A stretch of 64,000 bases of DNA from Gammaproteobacteria bacterium HGW-Gammaproteobacteria-2 (GCA_002840015.1 PGZE01000032.1:1-64000); one strand, 5' to 3'; positions 36,617 through 46,593 are shown, numbered from the stretch's first letter. A program made the numbers and translations. Notes: a model not told the origin generated them from the sequence alone.

Positions 36617-39280
36617 TCATTCCAGCTCGGCGCGCCGGGGCGGCGACGGTGCCACATAACCGACCACCACCAGCAGCAGGCCAACCGCCAGGAACGACAC
36701 GATGCCGGGGATATTGCCCATGAAATGGCGATCGACCCCGATCAACTTGAGCAGCACCACCGCCATCAGGACCGCCCCGGCCAACCACAACGGCCGCCGC
36801 TGCAACCGCGAACCCAGCACCCATGCACTGACACCAATCAGGCTCCAGACCACGGTCAGGCTGGTTTGCGCGAAACCCGATCCGAGGATCGCCAGTGACC
36901 ACGGCTCGCCATGGCCATGATGCACCGCGCGCAGCGTCGCCATGCTCAACCACGCGAAGGCCATGCCCGGCCACAACAGCCGCTGCCTTGACAACTCCGG
37001 CACCCGCTCGCGACAAAAAGCCCACAGCAGCAGGCCAATGGCGAGCAACGTCAATTCCAATGGATTGAACAACGGCAGGTACGGCCACGGTGCCATCGTT
37101 CCCGACTGCAACAGGCCAAATACCCAGACCAGCCCCAGCAGCAACAACGCTGGCGTGAACCACAGTGCCTGATAGGTGCCCAAAAAAGCGCTGGTGCGCG
37201 GCCAGGCCAACCACTGCGGCCACCACCACAACCCGAACGTCGCCAACACCAGTGGCGCACTGACCAGCATGAAGCGCCAGCCGGGCGGACCCAATACCAC
37301 GGCCTCGATCTGCATCGTGATCACCGCAACCACGCTCCACAACCACAGCCCGTGCGCCAACGACAGGCTGTGGCCGTCGTGCTTGCGTGCCGACCACAAG
37401 CCCACCAGCATCGCGGCAACGAACATGCCCCAACCCGGCAATGCCGGTGCCGCCAGCGGCGCGGCGAACTGCTGATTCGCGCTCAATACCAACACCATGC
37501 CGAAGCCGGCTGCGGCGGCAATCACCCAGGTCAGGCGCGGCCAGTTCAACCACGCCCGCAGCACCGACGCCAACAGCACGCTTGCGGCCAAATACATCGC
37601 AGCAAATGTCCATGCGCCGACACTGGGCTGCGCGATATCCAGTTGACTCAGGCCCGCGATACTCCACCACAACAGACCCCACAGCATCAGCGCAGCCGGC
37701 AGCGGCGGCTGCGAACGCCAGCGGTCATGCACCAGCGCCAGCGCGATACCGGCAAAGCCGAGGATGGCAGCACCCAGCCAGGTGGCATTGAGCAGCAGCA
37801 TGTCGTTGGCATGAAAGTGATTGAGTTCACTCAATACGTACGATCCGGCGGCCAACACCTGCAAGGCCAGCCCGGCGAGCCACGACAAGCGCTTGCCCTG
37901 GCGCAGGCCCAGCCATGCCGCTGCCGCGCCTTCGAGCGCCCACAGGCTCGCGGTGGTGCCGGCGCTGAACGCCAGCGGCACCGCCAGGGTGATGAACCCC
38001 GCACCCAGCGCGGTATAGGCTTCGGCCAGCAACGGTTCCAGCCGGCGCACCCGCAGCCAGTACACCAGCCCGGCGTAGATCGTGGCAACCACCACCGCAC
38101 TCCAGGCCAAGGCGATTGGCTGATTGCTCAACAACTCGGCCTGAAGTGAAAATGCCACCAACGGCGTACCGAATACCAGGCTGCCATCGAGCCAGGGCCG
38201 GCGGTGTTGTTGCTGGCGCACGACATAGAGCAAACCAATCGCGACATAGAACACGAAGAACAACACCAGAAACGGTTCAACGCTGGTAAACAGCTCCGGG
38301 CGATAGCTGCTCGCTCCCCAGAGGCTGCCGACACTGAAGGTAAAGACGAAACCGATCAGATTGAGCAGCCGCCAATGCTGGCGCCACGAGATGGCGAACA
38401 CTGCGGCATTGAGCACCGCGTAATAACTGAACAGGGCGACATGATTGCCGCTGCCGGTCGCAATCAACACCGGTGCCAGATAGCCACCGAGAAAGCCAAG
38501 CACCGCCAGCACCATCGCCTGTTGCAGCAAGGCCAACGTCGACGCTGCGGCGACCAGCAGCACCACCAAAGCAAAGCTCAGACCCGCCGGCAACTGCGCA
38601 TATAGGCGAAACGCGGCGAACACGGTCAACAGCAGCACGCCGATGGCACCGCCCTGCACGCTCAGGCCAAAGGTTGGGCGGCGCAGCCGCTCACGCCAGC
38701 CCCAGCCGAGGCCCAGCAGCGCCAACCCCGCAATCAATGCCAAGCGCGCGGCGATCGACAAATTGAGATAACCCTCGGCTGCGGCGAAACGCAGCGCCGC
38801 TGCAACGCCAGCGAACAGCACCAGCACACCCATCTTGACCGGCACATTGCCCTCGGTGAGCCAGCGTTTGAGCAGCAACGCCATCCGCTCAAACTCACTG
38901 GACAGCGCTGGCACCACTGGCGCCGGTGCCGCTGCTGGCTTGGATTTTGCGGGCGGCAGCCCGTGTTCAACCGGCGCCGATGGCGTCGGCTTTGCCGCCG
39001 GAGCGGACACCGTGAGGTCTGGCGCAGGCGGAGCAACCGGGGCACGGCTGACCGCAGCAACGGCCCCGTGTGCCGTTGGGATGGACAGCGTCGTCAACGC
39101 CGCAACGCGCTGGCGCAGCTCGCTCAGCTCGTACTCCAAGGCAGTGAAACGCTGCCCCAGACCGCGCTGGGCGTACAGCAGCATCGCCACCGCAGCGGAC
39201 AGCGCGATACCCAACAGATACCGGTCACTGGCCAGTACTTGACCGATGAACGCACCCACCATTCCCCAAACAAGATTCAT
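36617..39280 (-). CDS. Large DUF2339 multi-spanning membrane protein
   Basis: This 887-residue protein begins with an N-terminal helix, a short coiled coil (near residues 40-65) and a Pro/Ala-rich linker. More than 20 hydrophobic helices follow from about residue 145. The segments KMGVLVLFAGVAAALRFA and SVQGGAIGVLLLTVFAAFRLY are typical of DUF2339. Function is unknown; the layout suggests an inner-membrane transporter or envelope protein. ATG 39280 is preferred to GTG 39295. It converges on the oxidoreductase gene with only 16 bases between stops. Confidence 0.85.
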   Translation of the reverse strand: MNLVWGMVGAFIGQVLASDRYLLGIALSAAVAMLLYAQRGLGQRFTALEYELSELRQRVAALTTLSIPTAHGAVAAVSRAPVAPPAPDLTVSAPAAKPTPSAPVEHGLPPAKSKPAAAPAPVVPALSSEFERMALLLKRWLTEGNVPVKMGVLVLFAGVAAALRFAAAEGYLNLSIAARLALIAGLALLGLGWGWRERLRRPTFGLSVQGGAIGVLLLTVFAAFRLYAQLPAGLSFALVVLLVAAASTLALLQQAMVLAVLGFLGGYLAPVLIATGSGNHVALFSYYAVLNAAVFAISWRQHWRLLNLIGFVFTFSVGSLWGASSYRPELFTSVEPFLVLFFVFYVAIGLLYVVRQQQHRRPWLDGSLVFGTPLVAFSLQAELLSNQPIALAWSAVVVATIYAGLVYWLRVRRLEPLLAEAYTALGAGFITLAVPLAFSAGTTASLWALEGAAAAWLGLRQGKRLSWLAGLALQVLAAGSYVLSELNHFHANDMLLLNATWLGAAILGFAGIALALVHDRWRSQPPLPAALMLWGLLWWSIAGLSQLDIAQPSVGAWTFAAMYLAASVLLASVLRAWLNWPRLTWVIAAAAGFGMVLVLSANQQFAAPLAAPALPGWGMFVAAMLVGLWSARKHDGHSLSLAHGLWLWSVVAVITMQIEAVVLGPPGWRFMLVSAPLVLATFGLWWWPQWLAWPRTSAFLGTYQALWFTPALLLLGLVWVFGLLQSGTMAPWPYLPLFNPLELTLLAIGLLLWAFCRERVPELSRQRLLWPGMAFAWLSMATLRAVHHGHGEPWSLAILGSGFAQTSLTVVWSLIGVSAWVLGSRLQRRPLWLAGAVLMAVVLLKLIGVDRHFMGNIPGIVSFLAVGLLLVVVGYVAPSPPRRAELE

Positions 39281-39387
39281 CTGAGCACGCCTCACCCCGG
39301 GCAGTGCGCTGAGTCTGCCACGGCGAGCGCAGGGCCGGCTACACTATGAACGCAGTCCCGATTTCCAACCCAACCAACGAGGGTGCC

Positions 39388-39483
39388 ATGAGCAAGGGTT
39401 TGAACCAGAAAAAGAACAGCAAGAAGCCGCCAGCAAAAACGCTCAAGGAAAAGCGCGAAGCCAAGCAGGAAAAAAAGAAGTAA
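39388..39483 (+). CDS. Small Lys-rich protein, 31 residues
   Basis: The frame encodes a very basic, helix-prone peptide (MSKGLNQKKNSKKPPAKT, then LKEKREAKQEKKK) with about 14 Lys or Arg. GAGGG lies four bases before the ATG. Similar tiny Lys-rich frames occur in other proteobacteria, as far as I recall, which supports a real gene. It stands between a divergent and a convergent neighbour. Nucleic-acid binding is a guess from charge only. Confidence 0.6.
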   Translation: MSKGLNQKKNSKKPPAKTLKEKREAKQEKKK

Positions 39484-39544
39484 GCACGCAATGGTTGATC
39501 TGCTGACGACGGGATCGCACGGCGGCACCGAACGCGAAACCCGA

Positions 39545-39811
39545 TCAGCGCAACTGGCTGTCCTTGCTGCCACGCCGGTTATAACCGGCGCTGCTGGCTT
39601 GGGTGCTGTCACGTAGCTCCTGGCAGCTCACGCACAGGCGCACGCCGGGCACCGCCTTGCGCCGCGCCTCGGGAATCAACGCTTCGCACTCCTCGCAATG
39701 CGCCAAGCCCGGGCCGTGCGGCAACTGGCTGCGAACGCGTTTGATCGCATCGTTGATGGTCGCATCGATTTGCTCCTGCACGGCGTCGTCGTTTGCCCAG
39801 CCGGTGGCCAT
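39545..39811 (-). CDS. DksA/TraR-type C4 zinc-finger protein (YbiI-like)
   Basis: This 88-residue protein has the TraR/DksA zinc finger as CEEC (near residues 39-42) and CVSC (near 60-63). ATG 39811 is chosen because AGGAG lies upstream and the family begins MATGWAND. It lacks the long coiled coil of DksA, so it is nearer to YbiI, whose role is unclear, than to a full transcription factor. Confidence 0.85.
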   Translation of the reverse strand: MATGWANDDAVQEQIDATINDAIKRVRSQLPHGPGLAHCEECEALIPEARRKAVPGVRLCVSCQELRDSTQASSAGYNRRGSKDSQLR

Positions 39812-39935
39812 GGCCGTCTCCTGGTTTGCTGCACTTGTATCCACGTGCAAGGATAGCGCGATAGTGCTGAATGGTGCGGGCGGCGGAACCCGTTTTGTCG
39901 CCGATCCTTAAACCATCCGCTTGGGAATTGCCCAC

Positions 39936-41033
39936 ATGATGCCCGACCCGCCGATCGCCATAGCGCAACAACCGGCATCGGCCACTACGCGAGCGCCCTA
40001 CCTGCGTTCACTGCATCAGCGCACGTACAAGCTGCGCGTCCTCGGCATGGGCTTGGCATCGCTGCCGTTGAGCATGGTGATGCTGGAACTGCACGCCGCA
40101 TGGCCGAGTTGGGCGTGGATCGTGTTCAGCTGTCTGCTGTGGCCGCATCTGGCGTATCTACTGGCGCGGCGCAGCGGCAACCCACTGCATGCCGAACTGC
40201 GCAACTTCGTGATCGACTCGCTGTTCGCCGGCAGTTGGGCGCCGATGATGCACTTCAATACCTTGCCCTCGGTGATGCTGATCACCACGGTGACGGCGGA
40301 CAAGATCAATACCGGCGTGCGTGGCCTGTGGCGCCGCTCGCTGCCCGGCATGCTACTCGCGATCGTGGCGGGTGGCGCATTCACCGGCTTTGCCTTTCAA
40401 CCGCAGACCAGCATGACGGTACTGCTGGCAACCCTGCCAATCATGATCATTCACGCGATATCCGTGAGCGTGAGCAGCTACCGCCTGGTGCGCCGGGTGC
40501 AGGCGCAAAATCTGCAACTCAAACAACTGACCGAGCGCGACACGCTGACCCAGCTCGACAGCCGCAACCATTGGCAGACCCAGGCCGAAGTCCTACTGGC
40601 GCAGCACCATGGCAACGGCACGCCGGCCATCCTGATGGCGCTGGACGCGGACAACTTCAAGGACATCAACGACCGTTACGGCCATGTGGTGGGCGACGAT
40701 GTGCTACGTGCCGTTGCTGAGCTGATCCGCAGCAAGCTGCGACCCGACAGCATTGCCGGCCGCCTGGGCGGCGATGAGTTTGTGGTCGCAATGCCTGCTG
40801 CATTATTCGAAGCACAGGCAGCTGCAGAACGCTTGCGTGCCAGCATCGAGGCATTGCGGTTTGCGCCATCACCCGATCTGCGCTGCTCGGTCAGCATCGG
40901 CCTGGCGGAACCACCCGCGGCCGGACTTGGCCTGCGCGAATGGGTGGAAGCGGCGGACCGCGCCCTGTATCGCGCCAAACAGGCGGGGCGCAATCGCTCA
41001 GCGGTAGCGGCTGGCGATCCAGTGATCGAGTGA
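39936..41033 (+). CDS. MASE2-GGDEF diguanylate cyclase
   Basis: This protein of about 365 residues makes the second messenger cyclic di-GMP from two GTP. The N-terminal MASE2 sensor has about five membrane helices (residues 25-165), including RVLGMGLASLPLSMVM. A short coiled stretch leads to the cyclase (ERDTLTQLDSRNHW near 193-206), and the active site LGGDEF is intact near 270. The inhibitory site reads RPDS instead of RxxD, so product inhibition may be weak. Domain order matches AdrA/DgcC. ATG 39936 or 39939 is preferred to the upstream TTG. Confidence 0.9.
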   Translation: MMPDPPIAIAQQPASATTRAPYLRSLHQRTYKLRVLGMGLASLPLSMVMLELHAAWPSWAWIVFSCLLWPHLAYLLARRSGNPLHAELRNFVIDSLFAGSWAPMMHFNTLPSVMLITTVTADKINTGVRGLWRRSLPGMLLAIVAGGAFTGFAFQPQTSMTVLLATLPIMIIHAISVSVSSYRLVRRVQAQNLQLKQLTERDTLTQLDSRNHWQTQAEVLLAQHHGNGTPAILMALDADNFKDINDRYGHVVGDDVLRAVAELIRSKLRPDSIAGRLGGDEFVVAMPAALFEAQAAAERLRASIEALRFAPSPDLRCSVSIGLAEPPAAGLGLREWVEAADRALYRAKQAGRNRSAVAAGDPVIE

Positions 41034-41192
41034 CATCGCGTATTGACAGGTGAGCGCCAAGCGCCGGTACTTCATGATTTGCTGCAACCCAAGCGTTGGC
41101 CACTGCCATCGGCTCATCCGGCAACAACGTGCCGCCGCAATGACCCGGCACTGCATTGGTTACAATGCCAGCCCCGTACCCCGATCGTTGCC

Positions 41193-41909
41193 ATGCCCGA
41201 GCCGATACGCCTCACCAAACGCGTCATGGAACTGGCTAATTGCTCGCGGCGCGAGGCCGAGCAATACATCATGGGTGGCTGGGTGCTGGTCGATGGCAAG
41301 GTGGTGGATGCACCACAATTCATCGTGGTGAAACAGCGCATCGCGCTGTCGCCCGACGCCCGACTCGCGGCACCCGAACCGGCAACCCTGCTGCTGCATA
41401 AACCGGTTGGCCTTGATTGCGATATTGCATCGATTGAGGCATTGCTGAGTAGCGACAACCGCTGGCCGGGCGATGACAGCGGCATTGCCATCCTGCGCCG
41501 GCATTTCACCAAGCTCTCGGTGGTGATGCCACTGGAAGCACAAGCCAGCGGCCTGGTGGTGGTAACCCAGGACAGCGCATTGCTGCGACGCATGCGCGAG
41601 GACAGCAACCGGATCGAGCAGGAGTTTGTGGTTGAAGTGGCCGGTAACATTGCCGCAAACGGCCTGCAACGGCTGCAGCACGGGCTGCGTTTCAATGAGC
41701 GCAATCTGCCGCCGTGCAAGGTGAGCTGGCAGAACGAGTTCCGCCTGCGCTTTGCGCTCAGCCCGGTGCAACCCGGGCAGATCGTTTCGATGTGCGCCGA
41801 TGTCGGCCTGCAGGTGCTGGCGTTGCGGCGCATCCGTATCGGACGCGTACCGCTGGCGAAAATGTCGGTTGGCGAATGGCGCCATCTGCCATCGAATCAG
41901 CGGCTTTGA
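41193..41909 (+). CDS. RluF/RsuA-like S4-domain pseudouridine synthase, catalytic Asp missing
   Basis: This 238-residue protein has an N-terminal S4 RNA-binding domain (RLTKRVMELANCSRREAEQ near residues 5-23, then GWVLVDGKVV). The synthase fold follows with LLHKPVG. The usual catalytic motif RLDxxTEGL is replaced by PLEAQASGL near residues 113-121: the catalytic Asp aligns with Glu. A true pseudouridine synthase needs that Asp, so the protein is probably an RNA-binding relative rather than an active enzyme. A TACAAT box lies at 41161-41166, 26 bases before the ATG. Confidence 0.82.
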   Translation: MPEPIRLTKRVMELANCSRREAEQYIMGGWVLVDGKVVDAPQFIVVKQRIALSPDARLAAPEPATLLLHKPVGLDCDIASIEALLSSDNRWPGDDSGIAILRRHFTKLSVVMPLEAQASGLVVVTQDSALLRRMREDSNRIEQEFVVEVAGNIAANGLQRLQHGLRFNERNLPPCKVSWQNEFRLRFALSPVQPGQIVSMCADVGLQVLALRRIRIGRVPLAKMSVGEWRHLPSNQRL

Positions 41910-41934
41910 GGATGACGCGACAGCCGGCCGTCCG

Positions 41935-42471
41935 CTACCAGATCAGATCGTCGGGCACCTTGAAACGATCATAAAACGCGTCGTCATCGGTCTTTTCGGT
42001 TGCGTCGTCGCGGCGATGGTCGAGCACGATCATCGCTGCATCGCGCTCGTACACCTTGTCCGCCGCCGCACGCGGGATCAGCGCATAACTGTCGCCGTGG
42101 CGCACGATGACCAGCGTACCGGCCGCCAATTGCGCGCGCAGGGTCGGATTGACCAGCATGCTGCGGATCTTGCCGTCATCGGTAAAACGGTAATCGATCT
42201 CACCCTCACTCGACACCCGATGGGTATCGACGATCTGGCGAATCTGCGCACTGCGTTCGTGGTTGCGAGCTTGCGCATTGCGTTCTGCCGCAAGCAGGCG
42301 GTCACGCTCGGCACGCTCGGCTTGCAGCCGCTGCACATCGACTTTTTCGGTGTCTGCCGCCGCCGCGCCCTTTGCGTTTCGCTGTTTGGCCTGCTCGCGC
42401 ACCACCTGCGCCACTTTGGACTTTTTAACCAGGCCGGCTTTGAGCAATTGATCCTGCAAGAGATTGCGCAT
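41935..42471 (-). CDS. yaiL: DUF2058 protein (YaiL-like)
   Basis: This 178-residue soluble protein matches E. coli YaiL, listed as nucleoprotein or polynucleotide-associated, of unknown role. The opening MRNLLQDQLLKAGLVKKSK and the DYRFTDDGKIRSMLVNPTLRAQL segment (split over residues 92-116) are characteristic; residues 30-75 form a charged helix. ATG 42471 is chosen at the family start. It converges on the S4-protein gene (25-base gap). Confidence 0.88.
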   Translation of the reverse strand: MRNLLQDQLLKAGLVKKSKVAQVVREQAKQRNAKGAAAADTEKVDVQRLQAERAERDRLLAAERNAQARNHERSAQIRQIVDTHRVSSEGEIDYRFTDDGKIRSMLVNPTLRAQLAAGTLVIVRHGDSYALIPRAAADKVYERDAAMIVLDHRRDDATEKTDDDAFYDRFKVPDDLIW

Positions 42472-42502
42472 GGGCACCACAACAATTAACCGAGAGTGGC
42501 GT

Positions 42503-43432
42503 TCAGAATACCGTGTCTGCGGCAAGGTGCAGCAGATCAAGTGTCAAGGCACTCTCAAACCGACGCTGCCGCCCATCAAGCGGGTCCACGAATGCCAGTG
42601 ATTTGGCCAGCAACTGTAACGGCCGTTCAGAGCTGTCCGGGTTCGCGTCGCATAGCACCGGATAGCAACGATCATTGATGATCGACGCACCCAGCGCTGC
42701 CATGTGTACCCGCAACTGATGCTTGCGCCCGGTCAATGGCGTCAACGCATAACGCCATAAGTGCTCGCCACGCTCGATCACCGCGATCCGGGTTTCGCTG
42801 TTGGGCTCGCCCTCGCCCTCCCTCATCCGGAAAAAAGGCTCGCCGCGCAGCAATCGGCTGCGCCGCGTCAGCGGAAACGTCAGTGCCGGCAACGGCCGCG
42901 CCAATGCCTCGTAACCTTTGTCGATGCCACGCTCAGAAAACAGCGCGTGATAGGCCGCGCGGCTGCGCGGGTTGGCGGAAAACAGCACCAGCCCGGCGGT
43001 GTCGTGATCGATGCGATGCAGCGGCACCAGATCGGGATTACCAAGGCGGTGAATCAACCGCGTCAGCAACGTCTCGCAAACGAACTTGCCAGCAGGCGTC
43101 ACCGGCAGCCCATGCGGTTTGTCGGCAACCACCAGATGCGCATCGGCATAAAGCACCGATTCGGTTGCCGCGATTGCGGCCTCGTCGACCACTTCACGAA
43201 AATAGCGAATCTGCGCACCGACCCGGTACGGCGTATCTACCGCTATCGGCAGCCCTGCCGCATCCAGCACCCGCCCACGCGCGATGCGATCCAGCCATTG
43301 CGCGCGACTGATCGCCGAAAACCTTGCGCACAGGCAATCGAGCACGCTCGTCCACGGCCCCGGCGGCAACTGCAGGCGGCTCGCGGCGACGGTACCGCGT
43401 GCTGGCAGTGGATTGACCATGTGCGGTTTCAC
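42503..43432 (-). CDS. RluA-family pseudouridine synthase
   Basis: This 309-residue enzyme converts uridine to pseudouridine in RNA. The catalytic motif is intact: HRIDHDTAGLVLF near residues 139-151, with the Asp present. ADKPHGLPVTP and TGRKHQLRVHMAALG are the other two family blocks. The first 40 residues are weakly conserved. The GTG at 43432 abuts the upstream GFA gene (its stop is the preceding codon); ATG 43420 is an alternative. The target site in RNA cannot be assigned. Confidence 0.9.
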   Translation of the reverse strand: MKPHMVNPLPARGTVAASRLQLPPGPWTSVLDCLCARFSAISRAQWLDRIARGRVLDAAGLPIAVDTPYRVGAQIRYFREVVDEAAIAATESVLYADAHLVVADKPHGLPVTPAGKFVCETLLTRLIHRLGNPDLVPLHRIDHDTAGLVLFSANPRSRAAYHALFSERGIDKGYEALARPLPALTFPLTRRSRLLRGEPFFRMREGEGEPNSETRIAVIERGEHLWRYALTPLTGRKHQLRVHMAALGASIINDRCYPVLCDANPDSSERPLQLLAKSLAFVDPLDGRQRRFESALTLDLLHLAADTVF

Positions 43433-43849
43433 TTATACGGCATCCGAATCGATGCTGTGCTTGCGTGGCAAACCGTCATCGGCCAGCGCCACCCAGTCCA
43501 CATGTGTGTCCCAGAATACGTGTGCCTGCGGCAGGCGGTCGGGCGCGCTGATGAGATTGGCGACGGCCAGATGCAACTCGTCGGGCCAGCGGCTCGAACG
43601 AAACGCCAACGAACTGCCGCAGCGCGAACAAAACCCACGCTCGGCACCCGAAGAGGACGCATACCAGCGCAACAGGTGTGCATCATCGTTTACTTCGCAG
43701 CCATCAGCGCGCATGCCGATCCAGGTGACGAACGCGGCGCCATGCGCGCGTTGGCATTGGCTACAGTGACAGTGCGCCAGCCACAGGCTGGGCAAAGTTC
43801 CAGTGATTGTTATCCCGCCACACAAACACCGTGATTGCAGTTCGCTCAT
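43433..43849 (-). CDS. GFA-family zinc protein (glutathione-dependent formaldehyde-activating type)
   Basis: This 138-residue protein has the conserved Cys set CLCGGITITG (near residues 8-17), HCHCSQCQRAHGAAF (near 26-40) and GFCSRCGSSL (near 70-79), which binds two zinc ions in the CENP-V/GFA fold. Family members include Gfa, but most have unknown substrates. ATG 43849 is chosen; an open extension to 43972 is not family-like. It directly precedes the RluA-type gene. Confidence 0.85.
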   Translation of the reverse strand: MSELQSRCLCGGITITGTLPSLWLAHCHCSQCQRAHGAAFVTWIGMRADGCEVNDDAHLLRWYASSSGAERGFCSRCGSSLAFRSSRWPDELHLAVANLISAPDRLPQAHVFWDTHVDWVALADDGLPRKHSIDSDAV

Positions 43850-43910
43850 TGCCGCGCTCCCATACGCACAACCGAACATCGAAGCCAAATGATGGCTCGC
43901 CCGTGTCCGC

Positions 43911-44684
43911 TCACTGCAAGCGCGGCCACGGCGTCGGGTCCAGCACCGCCAGATATCCATGCCAGGTCGCATAAGCCAGCCATGGCATCACTACGATCAA
44001 ACCAACCAGCCCCAGCAGCACGCCCAGCGCAATCAGCACCACAATTGCGCCGGCCCAGACCATTGCGGCCAGCTTGTTGCGCAGCACTGCGTGGATACTC
44101 GACAAACACGCGGTAACCATATCGACACCGCGATCAGCAATCATTGGCAACGAAAACGCCACCATCGCAAACACGAACGACGCAAAAAGCGCTCCAACGG
44201 CGGAGCCCACTGCGAGCAGTTCGAGCAGTGCTCCACGATCACCCGCCTGCACCGGCATCAACGCGTACAGCAACATACCGGCGCGCGACCAAACCAGCAG
44301 CACCACCAGCAGCAATAAAGTCAGCACGCCGGCCTGCCCGATCAGGCGCCGCGCCAATTCGAACGAGCGTTGCAGCCGTGGCTGCATTTGATTGCCCAGG
44401 TCACGGCTCACCGAATACAGACCAACCGCAAGCAGTGGCGCCACAAACACGAACCCCGACAACAGCAGCGACAGCAATGCGAATCGCCCCAGCGACCAGG
44501 CAAACCAAGACACCATTGCGCTTAGAACGGTAATCAGGGCGCCATAAATGAATGACAATCCCGGGGCCCGCCAGTAATCACCCCAACCTGCACTCAGCCA
44601 TGTCAGCGGCGCCGTCCACGGCAATATCCGGCAATCGGCCCAAAGTGGCGCTTGTGTTGGTTCGTGCGGCTGGCTCATCGGCAT
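43911..44684 (-). CDS. DUF2189 integral membrane protein
   Basis: This protein of about 257 residues has six or more hydrophobic helices. The opening block WLSAGWGDYWRAPGLSFIYG (near residues 29-48) and the GLYSVSRDLG loop are DUF2189 hallmarks. Function is unknown. Start is ATG 44684 or 44678; the longer frame to 44795 lacks similarity. Confidence 0.82.
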   Translation of the reverse strand: MPMSQPHEPTQAPLWADCRILPWTAPLTWLSAGWGDYWRAPGLSFIYGALITVLSAMVSWFAWSLGRFALLSLLLSGFVFVAPLLAVGLYSVSRDLGNQMQPRLQRSFELARRLIGQAGVLTLLLLVVLLVWSRAGMLLYALMPVQAGDRGALLELLAVGSAVGALFASFVFAMVAFSLPMIADRGVDMVTACLSSIHAVLRNKLAAMVWAGAIVVLIALGVLLGLVGLIVVMPWLAYATWHGYLAVLDPTPWPRLQ

Positions 44685-44832
44685 CGCGCGCTCTTGAACA
44701 AGCTCGCGCTTACCACCACACCGGAAGCCATCGGCAGCATCAATCGGCGCATCAAGGCAAACCCAGAGCAAGCCTGCCCGGCCAGTGCAACCCACAGCAG
44801 CGTGTAACTGCGGGCATCATTTTGCTTGAAGA

Positions 44833-45486
44833 TCACTCGTCATCTTGCTCGCGTCGTTCAGCAGCCAACGCACTCGCCCCAGCCAACGCATTGAGCTGCA
44901 ACAAACGCGCCGACACCTCATTGGCATCCAGCGCCCCCTGTTTGCCCAGCCATTCGATACGGCGCCGCTGCTGCTCGGGATGTTCATCCGCAGCGAGGTA
45001 ATCGAAACGCTGGCGCAATTGCTCCACGCGCCGTGATTCCAGCTCGCGGATCACCTCGGCGCCGGTAGCATCATCGATGATAACCACATTGCAACGCTCG
45101 GCGGGGATGATCTGATAGTGGATCACCTTGAAGTGATACACGGCGTAACAAATCATGCCGAGCCACAACCAGATCGGTACACTCAAGGTGTTTTTGCTGC
45201 TGTAGGTTACCGCTGCCGAAGCCAACCCGATCAGCATCCACAACAGGCCAACGTTGCGCCACCACGGGTTACGCTCGACCAAGGTTTCGCGATCCGACGA
45301 TAACTCCGCATACTCCAGCCGATAGGTTCGTGAACTGCCTTCGGTGTCGAGCCGGTAAGCAAAATCGCTTTCGTCCAGCTCAAAGCGTGTGCGGGTAGAA
45401 AAACGCTTTTGCGTGATCACGCGAGACTGTGAAGTGCCGAATGGTTTCGCAGCCGACAACTCCCCGGATTTTTCGCTATTGGCCAT
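44833..45486 (-). CDS. Hypothetical protein with two membrane helices
   Basis: This 217-residue protein has two hydrophobic helices near residues 80-120 that form a hairpin in the inner membrane. A charged cytoplasmic tail of about 80 residues with helical character follows ([17 protein letters not shown]). I do not recognise a family. ATG 45486 is preferred to a GTG six codons upstream. It diverges from the glutaminase gene. Confidence 0.65.
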   Translation of the reverse strand: MANSEKSGELSAAKPFGTSQSRVITQKRFSTRTRFELDESDFAYRLDTEGSSRTYRLEYAELSSDRETLVERNPWWRNVGLLWMLIGLASAAVTYSSKNTLSVPIWLWLGMICYAVYHFKVIHYQIIPAERCNVVIIDDATGAEVIRELESRRVEQLRQRFDYLAADEHPEQQRRRIEWLGKQGALDANEVSARLLQLNALAGASALAAERREQDDE

Positions 45487-45639
45487 TGTCGCTGTTTCCA
45501 TCACAAGACAAGATTACCGGTGGCAGTGTTACCGACAGCGGGCCTGAACGCAACGCGTCGGGCACTCTCCGACCACAATACGCTCCAATTCACCCTGTAC
45601 CCAGCAGCGTTGATTCGTCTCTTTTCAAGGCAAAAGCCC

Positions 45640-46593
45640 ATGACGCTTTGCAACAGCACCCATGAAACCTTTTTACAACAAGATGTTGCGGCGATTCTGG
45701 AGCAGATTGCAAGCGAAGTTCAACCACTGGTCGGTAAAGGCAAAGTCGCCGACTACATCCCCATTTTGGCGCAGGTACCTGCAGAACAGTTCGGCATGGC
45801 GGTGGCAACCATCGACGGCCGCGTTTACGCGGTAGGCGACGCCAATCAAGCATTCTCGATCCAGAGCATTTCCAAGGTTTTCACCCTGACCATGGCGCTC
45901 GAAGCAGTGGGCGACGCGCTGTGGAAGCGGGTCGGCCGTGAACCGTCAGGCAATGCATTCAACTCGCTAGTGCAACTCGAACGCGAGCGCGGCATCCCGC
46001 GCAACCCATTCATCAACGCCGGCGCGCACGTAGTGGCGGATGTCGTGCTGTCGCAGTACCCCAACGCGCGCGAGCGCCTGCTCAGCTTCGTGCGCGAACG
46101 CGCCAGCAATCCCGATATCCCGATGGACCCGGAAGTGGCGCGCTCCGAGCATGAAACCGGGTTCCGCAATGCCGCACTGGCCAATTTCATCCGCAGCTTC
46201 GGCAACCTCGTAAATCCGGTGGATGCGGTGCTCGATTTTTACTATCACCAGTGCGCGCTGCGCATGAGTTGTGTGGATCTGGCGCGTGGATTTGTCTACC
46301 TGGCCAATCGCGGCAGTTGTCAGCATAGCGGCGAACGTGTGATCAGTCAGGAACGCGCCAAACGGATCAACGCGCTGATGCTTACCTGCGGCACTTACGA
46401 TGCTGCCGGTGATTTTGCTTTCCATGTTGGCCTGCCGGTCAAGAGCGGCGTTGGTGGCGGCATGGTGGCCGTGGTGCCCAATGTATTGGCGATGGCGGTG
46501 TGGTCGCCAGGCCTGGACGAGAAAGGCAACTCGCTGGCTGGCGCAGCGGCGCTGGATCGTTTCACCGCACTGACCGGTTTGTCGGTATTTTGA
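45640..46593 (+). CDS. glsA: Glutaminase A
   Basis: This 317-residue glutaminase converts glutamine to glutamate and ammonia with a serine-lysine dyad: [16 protein letters not shown] (near residues 71-86) holds the Ser-x-x-Lys. [24 protein letters not shown] and the C-terminal [15 protein letters not shown] (near 267-281) complete the beta-lactamase-like fold. ATG 45640 is chosen at the family start; the ribosome site is weak (AAGG, 11 bases upstream). The longer frame to 45520 is unlikely. Confidence 0.93.
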   Translation: MTLCNSTHETFLQQDVAAILEQIASEVQPLVGKGKVADYIPILAQVPAEQFGMAVATIDGRVYAVGDANQAFSIQSISKVFTLTMALEAVGDALWKRVGREPSGNAFNSLVQLERERGIPRNPFINAGAHVVADVVLSQYPNARERLLSFVRERASNPDIPMDPEVARSEHETGFRNAALANFIRSFGNLVNPVDAVLDFYYHQCALRMSCVDLARGFVYLANRGSCQHSGERVISQERAKRINALMLTCGTYDAAGDFAFHVGLPVKSGVGGGMVAVVPNVLAMAVWSPGLDEKGNSLAGAAALDRFTALTGLSVF

